DNA of 64,000 bases from CS3-C152 sp964347025 (GTDB lineage: Archaea > Aenigmatarchaeota > Aenigmatarchaeia > QMZP01 > QMZT01). Below the pieces are notes generated by a model. That model had not been told where the DNA came from. It saw only the letters and a program-made list of their open reading frames with translations, and did not search any database. A program made the position numbers and the translations under genes. Location: NCBI GenBank assembly GCA_964347025.1, contig CAYFWU010000001.1:62001-126000 (forward strand), given 5' to 3'. Below are positions 61,175 to 64,000 of this stretch, one piece after another. The first letter of the stretch is position 1. Each line of letters opens with the position of its first letter.

Positions 61175-61525
61175 TTATCCCCTCAACTTGTTCATTCTTT
61201 CAGTATCCAGCGTTTTCAGATGTCTGTACGCAAGTATTACGATCCCCAGGGCCAGCGCGGTAACACTCAGCTGTATGACTATCGAAGTCAGGACCAAGGC
61301 CTGCGGTAGGGGATCGACAGCCTGCTGAACCAGGTAATTGATATTTCCTGTGGTAACAATGGGAGGAATTCCGCCCTCTCGGAAGCCTATTGCTATCAGC
61401 AAGAGATGTATAGAATTCGTGAACACCCCCAGACCTATCACTTTCTTTATCATGTTCTTTTTCCAAACTATACAGTACATCCCTATCAATGCAACCAACA
61501 CCATGCCAACGTAGATTTCTAACAT
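61175..61525 (-). CDS. mbhG: MbhG-like (MrpC/MnhC-type, NuoK-like) subunit
   Basis: About 116 residues with three helices of the MnhC/NuoK family: GMVLVALIGMYCIVWKKNMIKKVIGL, FTNSIHLLLIAIGFREG, and DPLPQALVLTSIVIQLSVTALAL, where DPLPQALVLTSIVI is diagnostic. The ATG at 61525 starts 2 bp after the mbhF stop; the longer frame from 61624 lies within mbhF and is not used. Confidence 0.92.
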   Translation of the reverse strand: MLEIYVGMVLVALIGMYCIVWKKNMIKKVIGLGVFTNSIHLLLIAIGFREGGIPPIVTTGNINYLVQQAVDPLPQALVLTSIVIQLSVTALALGIVILAYRHLKTLDTERMNKLRG

Positions 61526-61527
61526 AC

Positions 61528-61923
61528 TCACTCCTTCATCAACAGGAACACTATCAGTATGAGTGCCATCGAAACCATTATACCTCCGACAACGTTGAGT
61601 AATAAAATCTGTTGAGCGCTCCATATTTCAAAAACCCTGCCCATAGGTGTTAACCATCCCCTGATAAAAGACTCAAACAGTATGGTGAAAACCAAAAACA
61701 AAGCGACAAGGCCCTCCACTATGTGGGCAGTATCCTCCTTTATAATCCTTTCGGCTTTCCTTAAACCGAATGATATTGCTAACAGGGCGACCCCTGATGC
61801 TATTATTACGCCACCAGGGAAGGATCCGCCAGGAGTTAGATGCCCGTGGAAAAGAATGTAGACACCGAATAGTATTATGAACGGGAACAAGCCCTTTGTT
61901 ATTGTCCTTATGATAACGTCCAT
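61528..61923 (-). CDS. mbhF: MbhF-like (MrpB/MnhB-type) subunit
   Basis: The 131-residue MnhB-family membrane protein: ILFGVYILFHGHLTPGGSFPGGVIIASGVALL contains the HGHLTPGGGFQGG-like signature. Further helices run to WSAQQILLLNVVGGIMVSMALILIVFLL. The TAATG overlap with the mbhE stop indicates coupled translation. Confidence 0.93.
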   Translation of the reverse strand: MDVIIRTITKGLFPFIILFGVYILFHGHLTPGGSFPGGVIIASGVALLAISFGLRKAERIIKEDTAHIVEGLVALFLVFTILFESFIRGWLTPMGRVFEIWSAQQILLLNVVGGIMVSMALILIVFLLMKE

Positions 61924-62195
61924 TATTTACGCCTCCTCAACCCGAATATAACTATCGTGAAGACACCAACAGCTGCCGTGAAAAGAACGGTCTCTTCTCC
62001 CAGAGTATCGAATCCCCTGAAGTCCCACACTATCGAGCTCACCAGGTTTGCTGACCCTGTTTTTTCAAAAGCATTTCCCAGATAGTAGTTGGCCACCCTC
62101 TTTCCCTCCCAGGCCCCAAAGGTCGGTGAAATAAAAACATAGAGGAATATACAGCCCAATAAGATCAGACACAGCATAAATAAAACATTCTTCAT
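61923..62195 (-). CDS. mbhE: MbhE-like (MrpA C-terminal-type) subunit
   Basis: The 90-residue protein with two helices and the extracytoplasmic loop motif SSIVWDFRGFDTLGEETVLFTAAVGVF, the DFRGxDTLGE pattern of MbhE and the MrpA C-terminus. It overlaps mbhD by 4 bp (ATGA). Confidence 0.92.
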   Translation of the reverse strand: MKNVLFMLCLILLGCIFLYVFISPTFGAWEGKRVANYYLGNAFEKTGSANLVSSIVWDFRGFDTLGEETVLFTAAVGVFTIVIFGLRRRK

Positions 62196-62425
62196 TCCTC
62201 CAACCTCCTGGTCTTTCTTATAACAATAACGTAGATTAATGTGGCAAGACCTGCATTCACGGCAGCCTCTGTGATAGCGATATCAGGAGCCTGCAGAACA
62301 AAAAATAACAGCGAGAGCGTTAGCGAAGAAGATGCCAGGAATATTACCGAATATATCAAATCCTTGTGGTAAACAGCCAAAAGAGAGAATAATATCAGCA
62401 GCAAGAGCAGGGGGATGAATATCAT
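62192..62425 (-). CDS. mbhD: MbhD-like (DUF4040, MrpA C-terminal-type) subunit
   Basis: The 77-residue membrane protein with the LQAPDIAITEAAVNAGLATLIYVI signature of the MbhD/DUF4040 family. First gene of the visible cluster. Upstream is prefoldin alpha, not the MrpE, F and G-type genes (mbhA-C) that usually come first. A TATA-like ATATTATATAAAT lies just before the ATG, so the true promoter position is unclear. Confidence 0.9.
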   Translation of the reverse strand: MIFIPLLLLLILFSLLAVYHKDLIYSVIFLASSSLTLSLLFFVLQAPDIAITEAAVNAGLATLIYVIVIRKTRRLEE

Positions 62426-62460
62426 ATTTATATAATATGTGTGTTTTGTTAAATTAATTC

Positions 62461-62877
62461 CTATTTCTTCATCTTTGCTGCCAACTTCTGTATTTCCATG
62501 GCGGTCTGATTGATATCATTCGCTGTTTTGACCATATGTTCCTGTATCTCCTTGCTTGCCCTTTCAAGCTCTTTCTCGCGTTCCCTCATAAACAGCTTTG
62601 CGGACTCTGTTGTCTTGTTAACCATGATGTTAGCTCCTACATTTACCATGACGTTCTTCAGATCCCTTACATCTCCCTTCCCGTAACAACCGCTGCCTAA
62701 AGGGAGAAGAACATCATCAGTTCCCTTTCTATTCTTAAAGTCCTTAAAAATCTCTTCTGTAGTTTTGATCTCTATGAACTGTTTCTCAACCATTTCAAGC
62801 TGTTGCTTCAAATTTTCCAGATTCTGCTGGAGGATCTGGTAGAGGAGATATTTCTCCTGTAGTTCTTTCTCTGACAT
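62461..62877 (-). CDS. pfdA: Prefoldin alpha subunit
   Basis: Coiled-coil chaperone subunit that delivers unfolded proteins to the thermosome. The protein starts on SEKELQEKYLLYQILQQNLE. It has the two beta hairpins between its helices (KGTDDVLLPLGSGCYGKGDV, KNVMVNVGANIMVNKTTESA) and a C-terminal helix (EHMVKTANDINQTAMEIQKL). The ATG at 62877 is preferred; a GTG at 62886 is in frame. It lies 35 bp upstream of mbhD on the same strand. Confidence 0.92.
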   Translation of the reverse strand: MSEKELQEKYLLYQILQQNLENLKQQLEMVEKQFIEIKTTEEIFKDFKNRKGTDDVLLPLGSGCYGKGDVRDLKNVMVNVGANIMVNKTTESAKLFMREREKELERASKEIQEHMVKTANDINQTAMEIQKLAAKMKK

Positions 62878-62936
62878 GAAAATCACGTAATAATTAAATT
62901 CGGGGTTTTTATTTATAAATACACCGAAAGAAAGAT

Positions 62937-64000
62937 CTACACTTCCATCGGAGGCTCAGGACCAGGAGGCTCAGGATCTTCAGGTGGATTTCCCACAGGT
63001 GGCGGGTCAATTATATCACCGGAGTCGTTACACCCCGCCTTTACCCAGTAACATTTACCGTTTGTGTAATCGTTGCAGTTACCTTTGTTGGTTATCTGGT
63101 TGCAGTTAAACGTATGACCACCACGGCAGTAATCGCCATATGTTTCAGCACCGCCATTCCAGGTGCAACCAACGTTCACACATGTTGATTTCCTTCTTAT
63201 GTTAGAACATGCCCGGTCTCCTCCGTCACAGTAAGCTGTGTCTACCCATGTACAACCGGTTAACTTGTCGCAGATCCCGCTATCTCCTACCGCGCTGCAG
63301 GATGCGTAATCATTCTCAACACCGGCGCATCCTAGGGCAACTGCTGCCTTTCTTGAATAACAATCATGATACTCACGAAGGTCTATCTGATACGTCCCCT
63401 TCCTCAATCCAACATCCAAGCATTCGTAAATTGTTTTTGCGCTGGTTCCCCTGAAGTCTGCCACAAACGTTCTCCATTCACATGGTGCGCAGTACAAACT
63501 TCCCGTGTTCGGGTTGCCTGCATTAGCCGTACACAACCTGTTCCATTTCGGAGTCCAGACATCGTAATTTATATGATCAATGTTGGTTTCCTGGTTCGGA
63601 CACTGGCACCACCAGTATTTTATAGGGACTCTCATGTTGTTGCAGTTATCGTTTCTTTCCACGACCAAGCATATGTCATAACAGGCGGGTGACTCGTGAG
63701 GGAATTCCCAATAATTTGCCTTATTGCCCTGATCGTGTTCCAATCTCACCGTGATCTCGCATCCCTCTCCCATACACCTTTCATCACAGATGATTATATT
63801 CGGTTCACAATCAGCGCACGTACAGTTATCGTAGCACTCGCTGTTAACAGGATAGTCATAATAATGGGCATCCTTGCAGTAATCACCCGGACAGTCGCAA
63901 TCCGTATCTTGTTCGCATTCCTCCCCTTCCTGGATTGTTCCATCTCCGCAGAACTCGCAGTTCGCCCAGGTCTCACAGGCATCTCCTGGAGTCCCGGGTT
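62937..64000 (-). CDS. Cysteine-rich extracellular protein (5' end outside window)
   Basis: The frame remains open to the end of the window, so the ATG at 63773 is internal and the gene continues upstream. The visible ~354 residues contain more than 40 cysteines. The first part carries a CGDGTIQEGEECE motif, as in Myxo-type Cys-rich (CGDGxxxxGEEC) repeats. Later parts have short Cys repeats (CSAVGDSGICDKLTGCTW; CSNIRRKSTCVNVGCTW; CNQITNKGNCNDYTNGKCYW) and a Pro/Glu-rich end (PPEDPEPPGPEPPMEV). Probably a disulfide-rich surface protein. No signal is visible because the N-terminus is missing. Confidence 0.8.
   Translation of the reverse strand, partial: PGTPGDACETWANCEFCGDGTIQEGEECEQDTDCDCPGDYCKDAHYYDYPVNSECYDNCTCADCEPNIIICDERCMGEGCEITVRLEHDQGNKANYWEFPHESPACYDICLVVERNDNCNNMRVPIKYWWCQCPNQETNIDHINYDVWTPKWNRLCTANAGNPNTGSLYCAPCEWRTFVADFRGTSAKTIYECLDVGLRKGTYQIDLREYHDCYSRKAAVALGCAGVENDYASCSAVGDSGICDKLTGCTWVDTAYCDGGDRACSNIRRKSTCVNVGCTWNGGAETYGDYCRGGHTFNCNQITNKGNCNDYTNGKCYWVKAGCNDSGDIIDPPPVGNPPEDPEPPGPEPPMEV

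Noticed and set aside
61526..61624. N-terminal extension of the MbhG-like subunit into the preceding gene
   Set aside because: The extension runs out of frame within mbhF, and the MnhC family starts at the MLEIYVG-type sequence encoded from 61525.
63794..63982. Minus-strand 62-codon open frame at the right edge
   Set aside because: It is in another frame of the cysteine-rich gene, whose own frame is open through the end of the window and has a clear Cys repeat pattern.
1..64000. CRISPR array, insertion sequence, prophage or integrase
   Set aside because: No regularly spaced direct repeats, transposase-like or integrase-like sequence was seen in reading through the window.

Overview
This window is archaeal. 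It carries archaeal or eukaryote-type information genes: RadA, an RPA-type single-strand binding protein, ribosomal proteins S26e, S17e, L21e and L15e, RNA polymerase subunit F (Rpb4), Pus10, ABCE1, RtcB with archease, archaeal PheST, GlyRS and ArgRS, prefoldin alpha and a 7S SRP RNA. It also has class III (prepilin-type) signal peptides, TATA boxes about 25 bp upstream of starts, several probable leaderless genes and GGTGA-type ribosome binding sites. Genes are tightly packed with many 1-4 bp overlaps. I saw no insertion sequence, prophage, integrase or CRISPR array. The compact layout and gene mix would fit a DPANN-type lineage (Aenigmarchaeota-like, for example), but that placement is a guess.

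Layout. 1-6.2 kb: recombination and replication (RadA, RPA), a secretion/pilus ATPase, S26e, RtcB and archease. 6.2-7.2 kb: two tandem type IV pilin-like genes. 7.3-13 kb: pyruvate phosphate dikinase, a CBS/zinc-ribbon protein, a secreted lamin-tail-domain protein, tRNA-Arg(CCT) and MinD. 13-25 kb: radical SAM/SPASM protein, PheT/PheS, methyltransferase, UbiA-like protein, PHP protein, GlyRS, an S17e operon with a four-CBS protein that ends in a ribosome-hibernation-like domain, and two TadB/TadC-like pilus platform proteins. 25-29.4 kb: SRP RNA, a membrane-anchored Lon-type protease, TatD, Pus10, L21e, RpoF and a DUF655 protein. 29.4-35 kb: a second secretion ATPase with two membrane partners, then DNA ligase. 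35-41 kb: a TrmB-type regulator followed by a largely unrecognised block: a metal-binding TIM-barrel protein with a large insertion, a 547-residue orphan, a two-helix membrane protein and two paralogous orphans. 41-48 kb: ABCE1, a polytopic membrane protein, a thioredoxin-like surface protein and a roughly 1,260-residue surface protein with a split von Willebrand A domain.

48-52 kb is the most striking part. A helical coiled-coil protein that could be an ESCRT-III-like filament former is followed by a Vps4-like AAA ATPase with an N-terminal MIT-like domain. Then comes a protein combining a SNAP-like TPR solenoid, beta-sandwich domains and a C-terminal domain that by eye resembles the gamma-COP/adaptin appendage platform. 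Together they look like a compact eukaryote-like membrane-remodelling module.

52-58.6 kb: L15e, an eight-repeat beta-propeller, UMP kinase, CutA, ArgRS, an orphan, a KaiC-like ATPase and a MEMO-family protein. 58.6-62.4 kb: a colinear set equivalent to mbhD-K of the Mrp-linked membrane-bound hydrogenase/sulfane reductase family. It lacks neighbouring genes for the catalytic large subunit, the NuoH-like and NuoI-like subunits and the first three Mrp subunits. 62.4-64 kb: prefoldin alpha and a cysteine-rich surface protein cut by the window edge.

Pilus/secretion functions are spread over several loci (two ATPases, two platform proteins, two pilins, two pilin-like surface proteins), suggesting at least one and perhaps two type IV pilus-like machines.
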